A stretch of 64,000 nt of DNA, taken from positions 12,267,177 through 12,331,176 of the forward strand of contig NW_025335641.1 of assembly GCF_004798865.1 (NCBI RefSeq), written 5' to 3'. Under the pieces are notes generated by a model. It saw only the letters and a list, made by a program, of their open reading frames with translations. It made no database searches and had not been told where the DNA came from. The position numbers and the translations under genes were made by a program. Positions 23,329 to 64,000 of this stretch are shown here, one piece after another. Source of the stretch: Varanus komodoensis (lineage: Eukaryota; Chordata; Lepidosauria; Squamata; Varanidae). Each line of letters begins with the position of its first letter. Position 1 is the stretch's first letter.

Positions 23329-24426
23329 TCACTGAAGTACTAAGCTCCCCATACTTTCTACCTTGGTCCTCAGCTGGGATGGCTCCTGAGGGGGAAGAGA
23401 CACTGTGGGGAGGGCTGTGTTGGCAGCCACTGCGGCAGCTGATGGTTCCCCTCCAGGCAGTACCAAACGCACGCAGCGCCGGAACTCCTCGTTCTTCCAG
23501 GTGTAAAGCAGCGGGTTGAAGGCGGAGAGGGAGCAGAAGAGGAGCCAGCTGGCCAGCTGCAGCCCGCGTGGCACGGGCCGGAAGAAGCAGCCCAACAGGC
23601 TTACCCACACCAGGGGCTGTGTGGCCAGGAGGAACGTGAGGCAGAGGAGCAACACGGAGATGCTGCTCAAGCGTCGCTGCACCCGGCGTGGAGCTTGCGG
23701 GGCGGCTGGGAAGGGCAGCTGCTGCAGCAGGTGGAAGTTGAGCACGCTGACCCGCTTGACGCTGACCCGCACTCTCCTCACAATGCCCATGTAGCAGCGA
23801 AGCAGCAGTGCAGTCTGGCTGAGAACTGCCAGGGCTACCAGCAGGCTGGTGTAGTTAGAGCTCTTGCTGGTGGTGGCATTTCTGGGCTCCCACTGGCCAG
23901 GTTGCCAGCTTTGCAGCCATGGGGGAACCAAGGCGAGGAGGAGGGCCAACCCCCAGGACAAGCCAATCATCCAGGCCGTGTGCTTCCGCTGGTAAACAGC
24001 CTGGTATGTGATGGGTGGTTTGGTGATGAGGACATACCGGTTTAGGGCCACCAAGAGGTGGGAAAGTAGGGAGGCAATGAGTCCAAGGCCTACAAGCCCA
24101 ACCCGGAGCAAGCGATAGCTTTCTGAATGAGCCATAGAGGAACCAGAAGGCAGCAGCCCCTGCACCGCTTCCTGTGGCATCCAAAGGCCACACACACTCA
24201 GGTCAGCCACACAGCCATTCGCAATGAAAGCATTACTGGTGGTGCGTAGCTTCCGGAAGGTGAAGACCAGATAAATGACTATGACATTGGAAAAAGTCCC
24301 AGAGATGGCCAAGAGCAAGTAGAGGAGAGACAAAGAGATCTTGGTTCCTAGGGTGTCTTCTTCAGAAAGCAGCAGTTGTAAGGATCTGAAACTCCAAGAG
24401 AAGGATGAGGTGGAGCTGTTGGGCAT
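23329..24426 (-). CDS. GPR88: GPR88, orphan G-protein-coupled receptor, complete single-exon coding region
   Basis: A 365-codon uninterrupted frame. GPR88 is an orphan class A receptor of striatal neurons that couples to Gi/o and dampens other receptors. The start is the ATG giving MPNSSTSS, which lines up with the human MTNSSSTS start; four more codons upstream lack an ATG. Seven hydrophobic segments are visible, near residues 30-55, 66-92, 107-135, 150-170, 193-217, 253-282 and 288-310. Family signs are RKLRTTSNAFI after TM1, DLSVCGLWMPQEAV in TM2, NRY (129-131) in place of DRY, the loop RRVRVSVKRVSVLNFHLL, TQPLVWVSL in TM6 and NPLLYTW (304-310). N-glycosylation sites are at N3, N183 and N191. 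It is shorter than the human 384 residues, mainly because the third intracellular loop lacks the Gly/Pro/Ala expansion. In human the whole coding region is also in one exon. Confidence 0.96.
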   Translation of the reverse strand: MPNSSTSSFSWSFRSLQLLLSEEDTLGTKISLSLLYLLLAISGTFSNVIVIYLVFTFRKLRTTSNAFIANGCVADLSVCGLWMPQEAVQGLLPSGSSMAHSESYRLLRVGLVGLGLIASLLSHLLVALNRYVLITKPPITYQAVYQRKHTAWMIGLSWGLALLLALVPPWLQSWQPGQWEPRNATTSKSSNYTSLLVALAVLSQTALLLRCYMGIVRRVRVSVKRVSVLNFHLLQQLPFPAAPQAPRRVQRRLSSISVLLLCLTFLLATQPLVWVSLLGCFFRPVPRGLQLASWLLFCSLSAFNPLLYTWKNEEFRRCVRLVLPGGEPSAAAVAANTALPTVSLPPQEPSQLRTKVESMGSLVLQ

Positions 24427-26264
24427 GCTGTTGCACACAAATTAGGCTCTTCTGCACCACCAGACAAACCTCCCCACTTCTCAATTCTACAGGTGGTTAA
24501 ACTGACCCATTACGAAAACGATAACCATCTATTTGATTGTGCAAAGGCAGGGCAAAGGTAGCCAGCTGGAAAGGTCCAAAGCATGAAAGGCTTCAAAAGA
24601 AGGCAAGCAACAATATCCAAAGAGGCAGAGAAACTGGTTCCCAGTGGAAACACACACAAGTGTGGCAGCCATGTCAGATTCAGAGTCATTCATTAGCAGA
24701 TGTAAAAAAAAGAGAGAGAAAGACGTAAAGGGGTTCTTCGAAAAATTAAGTGAGGAGGACGCAGACGTATTCTGAGACAACCACAAGACCCCAAAAGGTA
24801 AAGCCAGATAGATCATCTGAGTCAGGGTTTTGGAAAGGCAGGCAAGCAGAAAGAAAGCTCCGTAGCACGCAGGAATGCAACCTTATACCATCTGCAGGCA
24901 TGAAGTTAGCTTACCAGTCAGAAAAATGTGAGGCAACAAGAAGTGCCCTAAGCCAAGCAGGCAAAAATCAGCAAAAAAGAAAAAGAAAAAAAAAGGGGGT
25001 GGGGGGAGGAAGTACAAGGGAGTCCCAGGACCCTGCGGGGAACAGCCTCAAGATGATTTGGATGAGCAGCTCATCTGAAGACTTGGAGCTGCTTCTTTTG
25101 CTTTACAGTATGCAGAGGGTATATATATCAATCTGGGAAAATTCGGTGCTTCTAATCTTTATGAATTATTCAGCAGGTTTCAGGTTTGCAAGAGCAGGAG
25201 GGAGGGAAAAAAGCCAAGCTTGCTCAGAAAAGCCAGCAATTACACAGGCTGATGTTTCTCCCACTGCTCCCCACAGCTCTCCCCCCCTCACTTTGGTTCT
25301 CAAATCACCTTCCTTCTGACATGGTACCTTCCATTTTCTACATCTCCTGGATCTTTCCTACAAGCACTGAAAATCAGCCCCTGGATCAAACAGAAACTCC
25401 TCTACTCACGCACTTCATTTTTCCTGGCTCCTCCTGGTCTGTGTTATTCTGAGGAAAGATTTTATGCTGCTATGGCATACCAAAAACAATATCTAATTTT
25501 AGATCAAATCTTTCATTGCAATATGCAAAAGCACTCTTGCTTATTACATGCTTGCTGCTCCTTGGCAACAGAATCATGATCGTATTACTGAGCTGTCTAA
25601 TATACTTACATATCTCTTTGTAATATGGTTCCCCCCCTTCCCCATAAAATGTGATGGTAAGTCATCCCAGGCTTTGAACTGGACAAGGTAGGTACAATAG
25701 TGAATTCATACTTTTCATAAGAAAAAGAAACACACACATGCCATCTATACATTTCAAATTGTTCGTTCATTTGTGAAATACTGAAAATGGCCAAGATGTT
25801 GTACAAAAGAAGGATGAACCAATCCAAGAAGTCAGTTCCACATGGAGAAATTGCTTTCCATGCATGAGTGTAGCTGATAAAGAAGTGCATCCCCGCATTG
25901 CAATGCTCATCCAGACCTCTCTGAAGTACCTGGATGAGTCCTGCAAATGGGGAGACACATACTTGGTCAAAGCCACTAGTTTTCATGTGCGACTAGAACT
26001 GCCTAAGAATCAAAATAGAAAATGCTTCTCACTATCCAATACCAATCTGATGCATTGGATCTCATCAGATGAGTGATGATCAAGTAGCTGTAGTTTCTCC
26101 AGAGTATGAATTGCTGACCTCAGCCAAGGTGGCAACTTCTGAAATTAGGTAAATTTGGCCGTGAAGTCAGAGGAAAGGCTAGTGACAAAGCCAAATGGCT
26201 CATAAGCAGAACGGATCATATGAGTCTTCTTATGGTTTTTGGTTCCAGCTCTGTTGTCTACAGG
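24427..26264 (-). other. GPR88 upstream region
   Basis: This should hold the 5' untranslated exon and promoter of GPR88, because the human gene has a separate non-coding first exon. It contains a purine-rich tract near 24960-25015 and a TATATATA at 25120-25127, which on the minus strand could serve as a TATA box. I could not place a first exon. A 189-codon plus-strand open frame at 24750-25319 is low-complexity and I do not regard it as a gene. Confidence 0.3.
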
Positions 26265-27127
26265 TGTTTGTTTATTTAAAACTTTTGTATACTGTCCCAT
26301 CACAGAAGTCTCAGGACGGTTCACAACAACAATAAGATAAAAATAAACATAGCACAGCATCAGATAATAAATATAAAACCACAATTAAGACCATTAGCAA
26401 TTAAAATAGTGAGAAAAGAAAAAGGTTTTCACCTGGAGCCAAAAGGAAAAAAGTGTTGGTGCCAGGTGAACCTGTCTGGGGAGTGTGTTCCACAGTCGGG
26501 GCACCACCGCAGAGAAGGCCCTGCTTTGGGTAGCCACCCTCCTAATTTCTTTCAAGGAGGGCTTCCAAAGAAGGACCTCTGCCTCAGATCTCAAGGGGCG
26601 GGAGGGCACATAGGGAAGAAGGTGCTCCTTCAGGTACCCAGGACCCAAGCTGTTTAGGCCCTTTAGGGCTAAACTTTAGGGCTTTATAGATAGATCAGTG
26701 CCAGTACCTTAAACTGGGCACAGACTTCAACTGGTAGCTAGTGTAAGCGATAGAGGACTGGCGTTATATGTGAATACCTGCTGGTCCCCATTAATATCCT
26801 GGCAGCTCTATTCTGAACAAACCGATGTCTTCAAGGGCAGCCCCATGTAGAGCACATTACAGTAATCCAGTTGGGCAGTTACCACAGCATGGGTCACTGT
26901 TGCCAGGCAGTGCACATCCAGGTAAGGGCGCAGCTGGTAGACCAGCCGAAGCTGTAGAGACACACTCCTCACCACCGCTACCACCTGAGATTCCGGGGAC
27001 AGCTCCGGGTCGAGGAGCACTCCCAAACTGTGCACCCAGTCCTTTAGGCGAGTGCTATCCTGTCCAGAACAGGGCAGATGTCACTCACCTCAAGGGCTGA
27101 ACTGCCTACCAGCAGGACCTCCGTCTA
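26265..27127 (-). mobile_element. L2/CR1-type LINE fragment, 3' part
   Basis: The minus strand reads LGVLLDPELSPESQVVAVVRS, AQLDYCNVLYMGLPLKT, then GPGYLKEHLLPYVP, SRAFSAVVPRLWNTLPRQVHL and FFFSHYFNC. The 3' untranslated tail reaches about 26265. It is 5' truncated at about 27127 and carries scattered frame breaks. Confidence 0.9.
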
Positions 27128-28520
27128 ATTGCAGAACTTTGTTGGTTTGGCCCTCTTTGTCCTGACCAGTCGTCCAAAGACTGTGGGATCGTACTGGAGT
27201 GCCAGATTTGCGGGTGACCTCTTGAGGATGTTGTGTCTGCAGGGAGGATTTGTCCAAATGAGGGATGATAGCAGCATGGCTCTGTCCTTGGAGGAAGGAG
27301 CCGGGGCGAACAGTAGGGAGACAGGTGTTATTGGTTTCATGCAAATAGTTAGTGAAGCAGTATGAAGCAGCTGCTTCTTTGCTGCTGAATCTGCAAGCCT
27401 GCAGGGTCTATTCCCACAACAGCGTGCAGAGACAAGCTGTTCTATTAAATCTGGCCTGATGGTAAGTGCAGTAGTCAACTCAGTGTCCTTCCCCAGACAA
27501 AGGAAGCATTTGTATCTTTCCATCACCATCAGTACACTTTTTAAAGATGGCCTTGGCAGCGAGGTACCCTTAAAGGAGATGAGATGTAGACAAAGATAAT
27601 AAAAGGTGAAAAGAAAGGGGAAAAAAGGTTGCACAGTGAGGATAAAATTAAAAGAACTCCCTGAATGACGGACAGGAGGGACATCTGCAGCTTTTTGAAA
27701 AAGAATTGTGAAACAGAGAACATTGCTGTGGCAAATGAAAATGAACTAAGCGGGAGATGGGAACCACACCTGCATGTGGAAAAGGAGTGGCTGGGACCCC
27801 CACTTAAGACTCTGCTCAGCTCTAGAATATTCCAAATTACAGGTTTGTGCAGGAATAAAACCCACACATCTGAGTCACAGAGGCTATGACGTTGCAGAGT
27901 GTGAAGGAAAAACGCTAAATGGCAGCACAGGTTGGGTGATCCTCACCATATGAGCATGTTTTGACCTTTGGAGGAGCTGGACAATTCTGCCCTGGACCAA
28001 ATATGCTTCTGTGCCCTGTAGTTAGAATACCAAGGATAAGAAAACTGTGTAGGATTGTGTAACAGATTGTGTAACAGATTTTGAACTCTTGGCTGGCCCA
28101 TGACCTGAAAGATTTTTCATGGCTAGGATGTACATAGAAACTTCCCTGAACAACAATTTCATAAACTTACTCTGCAGAGAAACATCTGCTTGTACAGAGA
28201 GGACTGGACTGTGCGTTTCAGCTTTAAAAACCCATTATACTCTTCACTAAATATTTTTGGTACACTGAAATAGTTAATAGTTATGGCTATGATTATGGCA
28301 ATAAATATCAACAATTGCTGTAAAGATACCATGCTATTACTCCTCTGACTCACAGAACAGACTAAAAAGCTGAAACAAAACATTTTCTGCCCCCAGAACT
28401 CATATGAATAAACCTGTATCTGCAGGATCTAGTTGTGACTATCCCCCCTAGACAGCTCTTGTTTTGTACCAGCTCACAAATTCCAGCAGTCTGCCCAACA
28501 TTTAAGGCACAAAATAAAAG
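27128..28520. other. Unassigned stretch with a 169-codon minus-strand open frame
   Basis: Directly behind the LINE truncation point. A minus-strand frame at 27125-27634 stays open for about 500 bp and its last 115 codons look mixed in composition, but I recognise no domain. A small duplication of gattgtgtaaca is seen near 28055-28080. Confidence 0.35.
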
Positions 28521-29240
28521 GTCATAGAAATACAGAATACTAGAATTGGAAGGGGCCAATAAGGCCATTGGGTCCAATCCCCTACTCAGTACAGGTATCT
28601 AACTTAAATCATCCCCCAAAAAGGCTTCCAGCTGCATCTTGAATACCTCCCATATAGGGGGCCCCACAACCTCCCTAGGTTATTGGTTCCATTGTCATAT
28701 TGCTCTAACCATCAGAATGTTTTTCCTGATGGGATTTGACTTCCTGTAGCTTGAGCCCACTGTGTCCTGCACTCTGGGATGACTGAGAAGAGATCCTGGA
28801 CCCAGTCTCCTCCTGCCTAAACATGTTCAGTTCTTTCAGTCTTTCCTCACAGGGCTTTTCCCCAGTCTCTTGATTGTCTTGGTAGCCCTCCTCTGAACCT
28901 TTTCCAGTTTATCTTGATCTTAAAACTGTGGTGCCTAGAACTGGATGCAGTACTCAAGCTGAGGCCTAACCAGAGCGGAGAGGAACTAGTACTTCACATG
29001 ATTTGGAAGAGGTATTTCTATTGACACGGACAAAATGGTATTTGCCTTTCTGCAGGAATATCACATTGTTAACTCATATTCAGCTTGTGACCTACAATGC
29101 CATCCACTTGCAGTATTCATGAGCCTATTATCCCCCATCTTTTAACTATGCATTTGGGTTTCTTTTTCCCCTAGGTGCAGAGCTTGGCATTTGACCCTGA
29201 TATATTTTATCCTGTTGTTTTCAGCTCAGTGATCTTGCTA
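28521..29240 (-). mobile_element. CR1-like LINE 3' region, about 700 bp
   Basis: Antisense of the reptile CR1 end: agaattggaaggggccaata, ccacaacctccctaggttat, cctgatgggatttgacttcc, gccctcctctgaaccttttc and caagctgaggcctaaccaga on the plus strand. The 3' terminus is at about 28521. Confidence 0.88.
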
Positions 29241-32200
29241 TTTACAAAGATGAATGTGAAGTGAAGGAAATACTGTACATGCTTGTTATAAACCCACAGT
29301 GGAAACATATTTAAGAAGTCAGAGCTAACAATAAAAAGGATGTATGCACATCTACCACATACCCTTGCAGTTCTTAGCAGCATCCTAAGATGTGCTACAG
29401 AGATGGATTTCTAAACTCACAGGGACTCACTGGCAACATTATTACATTCCATTTCTATACCACTCATAGCTGAAGCTCTCTGAGTGGTTCACAACATTCA
29501 AGTTAGCCATCCAGATTTCAACCAAGCCCGGCTCTTCTTAGCTTCCAAGATTAGGTGGAATCAGGCACTTCAGGCTATATGGAAGCTATGTACATGCACT
29601 GCGCCTATGTTTCCTTGGCACATTTCGAGATGCAAGTACAGCATCCCCAGCATATACATGCTTGTAAAGAGCCTGTCAGCCCCAAGCAAACAAGCTATTT
29701 AAAAAACAAACAGATTCATGAACAAACAAATGTAGCTGCTCAAAGCAACAGAATAGAAATTATCATCACCCATCGTACCTTTTCATGTTGAAAGCTGCCT
29801 TCCACCCCCACATTGCACTGGAGCAAAGAACAGGGTTTGAAAGCACCACTTTAAACAGATCTCTTTTTCATCACTCCTTGCATCTGCTAGTTCAAAGGAA
29901 GCTCACCAGCTCAATCAAACATGTTTAGAGTGCTGCCTTAGAAACATAACTGTAACTATAAGACCTTACAAAACGTAACAGCATTTCTAGTCCAAAGCAT
30001 TATACTCGTCTCATGTGCTGCTGTTACCTTGTGCTTCATCTCTGCATGCACGAGTGCAATCAGATTGAACTATGGTATTCCAAACAGCACTTTGTTTTAA
30101 AAAGAACATTCCCTTTCTTCATGTGTAAAAAGGTCGGGAAGACCAGGACCATCTTTCTTGAAGCTTACTTCTGACTGGACATGCCACAGCTAACTTGCAC
30201 TGTGTGTGCCGTTTATGCTACCTATGGAACAGCTTGACCAACCAGCAGGGAAACTAAAAATTTAAAAGCCCTACTAAATCTTGGACCAGGTTTTCTCAGG
30301 AATTCTCTTATATGCACCTGAGAACTCAGCCGTTTCTGGGGCATGCCTTGTGTAGTCCACCACTGACTAACATGCCATTGGTATGGAGAAGAGCAAGGGC
30401 TCTTCCAGTTACTGTGTGCAGATTATGGAATGAGCTCTTGTGGGGTTGCCTATTGACCTTTGGTAGGATTTGTTTAAAAGCAGAGTAGTTGTGTTTTGTC
30501 CTGTGTTATTACCTACTCTTATAATGAAGTGAAATTACTTTATACTGTTTTATCTTGCATTATCTTGTTTGTACGTGGATTATAAAAAAGGACCTGATAC
30601 CAACATTATAAAACAGGGGTGTGTTGTTTGTGACCTTCCAGTGTTTTGGCCTATAAACCAAGTGCCGCCAATGGGGAAGAACCTGGAAGTTGTCAGCCAA
30701 AATATCTGGAGGACAACAAGTTACCTCTCCTCCCCAGTTACAAACAGAAAGCAAAATTGTTTTTACTTTCTGGAATTATTTTTACACCATGCATATAGAA
30801 ATTGAAAACTGATTTATTGACTGGCACCAAATTACAATAACTTTTTGTAGTTGTTTTTAATTTCCAGTTTGGCAGCTACTGATCTTCTAGGAGTAGATAG
30901 GATGAAGGGGAAATCTATGTTGCAGAATCAGTTTTACTGACAATTTGATTTATTCCATTTAAAGTATTATACTACCATTCTTTATTAACATATTCCAGAA
31001 TGGTGTACAAAATTCATTAAAACAGTAATTATAACTAAGATGAAATCCACAATAAAACATAAAATCTAACTTAACATCAGATAATGCCTATTCCTAGTCC
31101 AAGTCATAGTCAAAAGGACTTTTAGAATCAGTACAGGTAGCATTGTTGGAGGTATATGAAGGAAACAAATTTTATAGATTTGTGGTACATATGTGTACAC
31201 ATTCCCTGGCACACAGAGAATACAAGGTGTGATGGAAATAATTGCGAAAGTATTTTCAATAAGATAATTAATCTTATTGGTTTGGTCTTTATCAATTTTA
31301 CCTACTTAACATTGTATACTATGTTTTATTAATTACTGAAAAGGAGAACAAATACATGAGAAGAATTAAATTGCTCTTAAAATGGTACACATGGAGAAAG
31401 CTGGCTTGCATGTGCTTTTGATGAACAGAGCAATTTACAATAAATATATATGGGAGAATCACAACAACAATTCCTTTGTTGGAAAAGTGGCATCCTTTTA
31501 CTGTATTCTGGTGTAGGACTAATCACAAAAATGGCAGATACCCTAATATTTTAAAAATGGACAAGGGGAAATGAGAATTATTTCATTTTACTAGCAACTA
31601 TAAAACAAGATGCTTCGATTGTTTGACAGTTCTACAATGTATGCTCTACTGAAAGTAGGAATTTCACATTCAAAGATACATTTAAACATTGTTTTTCTTT
31701 GCCTTTAATCTCCCCCATATTCAACTTTCTGCATTTATTCCAGATCAGACATCCACTCCCATCCTCTGCTTGCCCAAGGTTTTCCTATTCTCTATGAGGA
31801 AACACACACAACATGCTCATGGGTATTTCCCATATCTGTGCAAAACATTTTGCAGCTCACAGAAGAGCAGGCAAACCCTTTGCATACATTTTCAACTAAG
31901 CAGGAAGAGGAGAACTATTTAATGGTAAAGTACTTAGTTTTAGGAGGGATGTAGAGGTGAGAGGGAAACAAGAAATGAGAGAAGCCCTCAGATAAGACAA
32001 GGCTCCCCGCTGGAATAGGAGAAGCTGCTAGGGGTGTGTGCATGCGTGAGTGTGTGTGAGTGTGGAGTGGATGTACAGGCTACATGATTGGAAGAATCCA
32101 TAGTAACAGGCAACAAGCAGCAGCCTTTGAATTTGAAAGAAGGGTATAGACTCCTGGAGGTCACTGAAAAATATTATCTAAAACACAAGTATTGTATTAC

Positions 32201-32246
32201 ATAACATCTGATTAAAACAAACAAGTAGTTCTATATAACTTTCACT
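29241..32246. other. Intergenic stretch downstream of CDC14A
   Basis: Mostly AT-rich with no gene. At about 30290-30560 the plus strand hints at a decayed LINE 3' coding end (a frame reading VTVCRLWNELLWG), which I rate as weak. Confidence 0.4.
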
Positions 32247-34426
32247 TTTATTGCTCATTAGCATTTATATTTAAACATTTCAAAAATAGTACATCTTTCT
32301 AGTAACTAAGCTAGTAGCAAAATACACATCAAACTGTATAGAGGTAGAATCAGAATTTGCTTACCACTCACTCATATACAGTACAGTACATTTATGTACA
32401 TAACAACATTAATATTGTATGCAATGATTAAAACAACTGCAATTAAGAATGTTTCCATGATAATTGGGGCCAATCCTTCAAAATATTTCATTAAAAATAT
32501 TAATTTTGGTCAACATTATTCATTCTTGATATGAAAACAGTTAAACAAATAGTACATTCCTTGTTAAATGGCCTGATTTGAATCACTGTATATGAATGAG
32601 CCTTTTGCTCTTCCCTTTGCAGCATGAACAATCTAGGAAGTCTCTAATTAACCATGGTTTCCCATTCTATCCAAATTGGAAAAAATAGGATTACAGGTTT
32701 GGGAATGAATCAGAATAGTAAATCTACTTCAAATCATGAGGAAATATCCTGACAGCTTTTGAAACTGGTAACCAAAGACTGGGCAAAATAGTAAATAACA
32801 GGTGGAAACTTCCCAACAGAGGAGTGTGGAGGCTAGATGTTTGGCCAAAAGGGTCATTCATATCTGATTAAGTAGAAAACAAAGTTTCACTTACAAAGTT
32901 GTGAATGGACAGTACTGCCGGCACAGGAGAATAGAGGAAATGCATCTATTTCAAAAAGTATTTTTGAAAGCTTTTGGTGTAGCTACAGCCCTTTTGCAGT
33001 AGCACTGTTTGAAGTGATTAAACCAAACTGAGAACCAAATGCCTGAAAGTGGCCTTTGCCACTGAGAACAGCATTTGCAACAACAACAATAAGCAGCACG
33101 GTAGGGATGTCTAAGTAGTACAGCCAGGGGTGTACACATAATGAAAGTATGCGGCTTTCTGCGCAGGACGTATGAACAATGTTCAAGTTTGTTGAGGTTC
33201 TCTGAATTCTTTCATGAAGCTCATTTCATCTCATTCCCATTCCCAAACACAAATGTGCTTTTTCACCATAACGAAAAATACACACTTTCTGAATGGAAAA
33301 ACATTCCATTTTTAAAAGCATGCAATTTTTAAAAATATGCATTTAAACATATTCATTTTGTCCACCAAAATGCTTATTTCCCCATGTTTAGAGTGTGAAA
33401 ATGTGCATGGGGATTTTATACATTCAGACTTCAAACATGTTCGCGTGTGCAACTGTGAATTTTCAGAAGTGTGCATCTGCACACTTTAGAAGACAAAAGC
33501 ACATTTGGGAAATGGTAAAAAAAAATAATCCCAAGAACTGTGCTCCTGTTCTATTTGTGGTTGTGAATGGGTCACATCTACATGATTTGCGAAAAGGAAT
33601 GCATTTCTTGTACATCTCTATTGCCTTCCTTCATGCCTAATTTTGTGGTATCAAAAAGCACTGCAACTAATGGAAAGCCTGTCAAGTCAAGATCAAAATA
33701 CATGCAATTCTTACAAATTCAGTGAGTTTGAGGCTTTCCTTAATATGCACAAACACCTCCTGTATCATAGCATCATGGATTTACATTCTGACAGAGTACA
33801 ATTTCTAGAAACAAATTAGGCAGGAAGAAAAATACAGGATCTAAGAAAGTCTTTGTAAAACAAATTACTGGGCTGACAATGTTAACAGATAACTTACTAT
33901 TTTAAATGACTCTTCCTTTCCACAGAAAATACACTAATTCTGGCTATCACAATAAGCCTTTTTTCATAGGTATTCTAAATGCTTTTTAACATGTCCATTT
34001 TAAATACCAGCACTTCAAGCTAAAGAACAGTGATATTAGTTTTCTGCTAGTAATGATTTAAACTGAATCCACAATGAGGGGTGAATAAAATATAACCTGC
34101 TAGTAGCCCTATTCTTAATAGCCAGGATCAAGAGAGCTGTTCAAATGCACACACACAAAACCATCACCTCTCTCCTTCTAGCAGCAGCTTTTTGCACTTC
34201 AAAGTTGAGAGAGTTGAGGCGCCCTTTGGAACACAGCTCACAAGGCATGAGGGGAAGCCACCGATCAGCAAACCCCTTCCTCTCCCTGTTTGTGTAGAAG
34301 TACTCTGCATGGCCTTCTCTGGATCCTGGTCTATGTTTGAATTGCAAAATAATATATTTTAAAATGCAGTTTTGGTAAAGGAAAAAGTGAGGCCTAAATC
34401 AAAATAGAGCCTACTTTTTACAAAAT

Positions 34427-34460
<34 letters not shown>

Positions 34461-34780
34461 ATTTTGCTCAGTACATATACATTGTTAACACTGTATACCA
34501 GAACTGTAATTACAAATGTATTGCTAAAATTCATTAGAAAAGTCCTCAGTATTAAAATCTTGCATCTGTCCACAAAAGTGTAATGTTCAGAAGTTTAACT
34601 TCAGTGCATTTGTAGTAGTCACTAGCTGAAGCATCTTGTTAAGCCAAAAACATGAGTGTCTTAAGTTCTAATCATGTAAGAAGAGGTGTTCTCCCAGTGG
34701 GTTGTTTCCCTCAACATTGATCTTCCTTGAAGCAAAATGATTTTTAATAACAGTCCGGCTTTCACCGAAGCAACAAGGCT
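32247..34780 (-). other. CDC14A: Probable CDC14A 3' untranslated region
   Basis: Sequence downstream of the SLQSEYVQY stop. It is AT-rich with no coding signal. An ATTAAA (minus strand, 34743-34748) and an AATAAA (32247-32252) are candidate poly(A) signals. The end is therefore uncertain by about 2.5 kb. A (CA)n run sits inside at 34430-34458. Confidence 0.4.
34430..34458. repeat. (CA)n microsatellite
   Basis: About 14 CA units within the likely CDC14A 3' untranslated region. Confidence 0.92.
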
Positions 34781-62896
<28,116 letters not shown>

Positions 62897-63439
62897 CTAT
62901 TAAAATAGATATTAACATATGATGAATACAAAAACAAACACAAAAACAAACCCTGTAAACCAGATGAAAAGGTGACAGATAATCTTTCAGGTTTCCAATC
63001 TTGTGAAATCTTAAGTTCAAGAGGAAGACTATGTATGCACTGTAGACACAGCTCTTCTCAAATAACTGAAGATACATATGCTCATTAAAATGTTAACAGG
63101 ATAACTTTTCAAATGCATAATTTATTTTTTAGAAACTGACAAAGGGATCTCTCCAGGCTGGGAGGATGGACATCAAAATGGTAAATGCAGTTCAGTGTAA
63201 GCGAGTGTAAAGTAATGTGAGTTGGGACAAGACATCCCAACTTCATGAATAGATAGATAGGATCTAAACCAGCAGTGGCTGATCAAGAAAGGGATCTGCA
63301 AGCTATGGGAAAAAGATAAATGAAAATATCAACCCAGTGTATAACTGCTGTGAAAAAGTCAAACTGTATGTTTAGCATGACCAGCAGAAGGAAAAAGGAG
63401 GAGAGGGAAGGAAAAGCAAAAGCAAAGTTAAGTTGCCAA

Positions 63440-64000
63440 GATTACAATCCCCTTATACAAATCTTTGATGTGACTACACTTATAATATTGTGCACAGTTC
63501 TGGTTGCACTGAAAAAGGAGCTTATTGCACTGAAGAAGTGCAGAGAAGAGCAACTGAAATGATGAGGAGGTTGGAGCAATACCCCAATGCAGTACCATCA
63601 CAACAACTGGGATTGTTTAGCTTAGAAAAAAGCATGTGAAGGGAAATAAGACAGAGGTGCTTAAAATTATGGTGTGGATAAAGTGGAGACGGAGATATTT
63701 TTCTCTCTCCCCCATAATATTAGAACCTGGCGTGATCCTATGAAACCATTTGTTGGGAGATTCAAGACAGATAAATGGAAGCACTTATTCACACAGTTCA
63801 TAGTTCAACTATGGAATTCACTGCCACAAGGAGCAACAATGACAATCAATCTGGATGGTTTTAACAGGGAACAATAAATCCATGGAGGAGAATGCTATCA
63901 AAGGCTACTAGCCTTGGTGGCTATGGCCCACTTTCACTATCGAGGTGACATGCCTGCATGTCAGCTGCTGAGGAGCTTGGGCCGGTGGAATGCTTGTAGC
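63440..64000 (+). mobile_element. CR1-like LINE 3' region
   Basis: The plus strand reads attgtgcacagttctggttg, agaagagcaactgaaatgat, gcttaaaattatggtgtgga, cactgccacaaggagcaaca and ctatcaaaggctactagcct. This is the sense strand of the family also seen reversed at 7341-7650. It runs to or past the window edge. Confidence 0.75.

Noticed and set aside
23516-24045. Plus-strand open frames of about 90-116 codons
   Set aside because: Antisense shadows of GPR88, whose GC-rich coding sequence lacks stops on the other strand.
24750-25319. 189-codon plus-strand open frame upstream of GPR88
   Set aside because: Lys/Arg and Ser-rich low-complexity translation from a purine-rich tract, no domain, and it overlaps the likely GPR88 promoter on the opposite strand.

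Overview
This window looks like nuclear DNA from a reptile, most likely a squamate. It holds two vertebrate genes with intron and exon structure and no bacterial features. It is littered with L2/CR1-type LINE fragments, CR1-like 3' ends, a BovB-like LINE end, MIR/CORE-type SINEs and short hAT-like palindromic repeats, a mix typical of lizards and snakes. The species call is an inference from that mix. Two 100-N runs mark assembly gaps.

Both host genes lie on the minus strand. (1) CDC14A, a dual-specificity protein phosphatase, fills about 34.8-62.9 kb. I placed eleven coding exons with GT-AG borders and matching phases. They run from the N-terminal half of the phosphatase fold to the C-terminus. 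The first exons must lie beyond 64000. (2) GPR88, an orphan brain G-protein-coupled receptor, is an uninterrupted 365-codon reading frame at 23329-24426, about 10 kb downstream of CDC14A. CDC14A followed by GPR88 in the same orientation is the order known from human chromosome 1p21, which supports both calls.

Layout: 1-23 kb is gene-free and repeat-rich, with LINE copies at 1-541, 2522-4060, about 10.1-11.4 kb and 17.2-18.9 kb; the last is split by a gap. 23.3-24.4 kb is GPR88, and 24.4-32 kb is intergenic with LINE and CR1 copies. About 32-34.8 kb is the likely CDC14A 3' untranslated region. 34.8-62.9 kb is CDC14A, whose introns hold a perfect 124-bp tandem duplication, a DIRS-like gag fossil, an L2-type copy, MIR-type SINEs, a BovB end and an hAT element with a clear 8-bp target-site duplication. 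63.4-64.0 kb is a CR1-like 3' end.

I found no clearly new biological system. The best items for a second look are the two alternative CDC14A C-termini (one spliced, one by read-through) with a duplicated poly(A) signal beside the read-through one, the fold-back sequence at the first gap, the 24-bp perfect palindrome at 609-657, and a few open or GC-rich blocks I could not explain.
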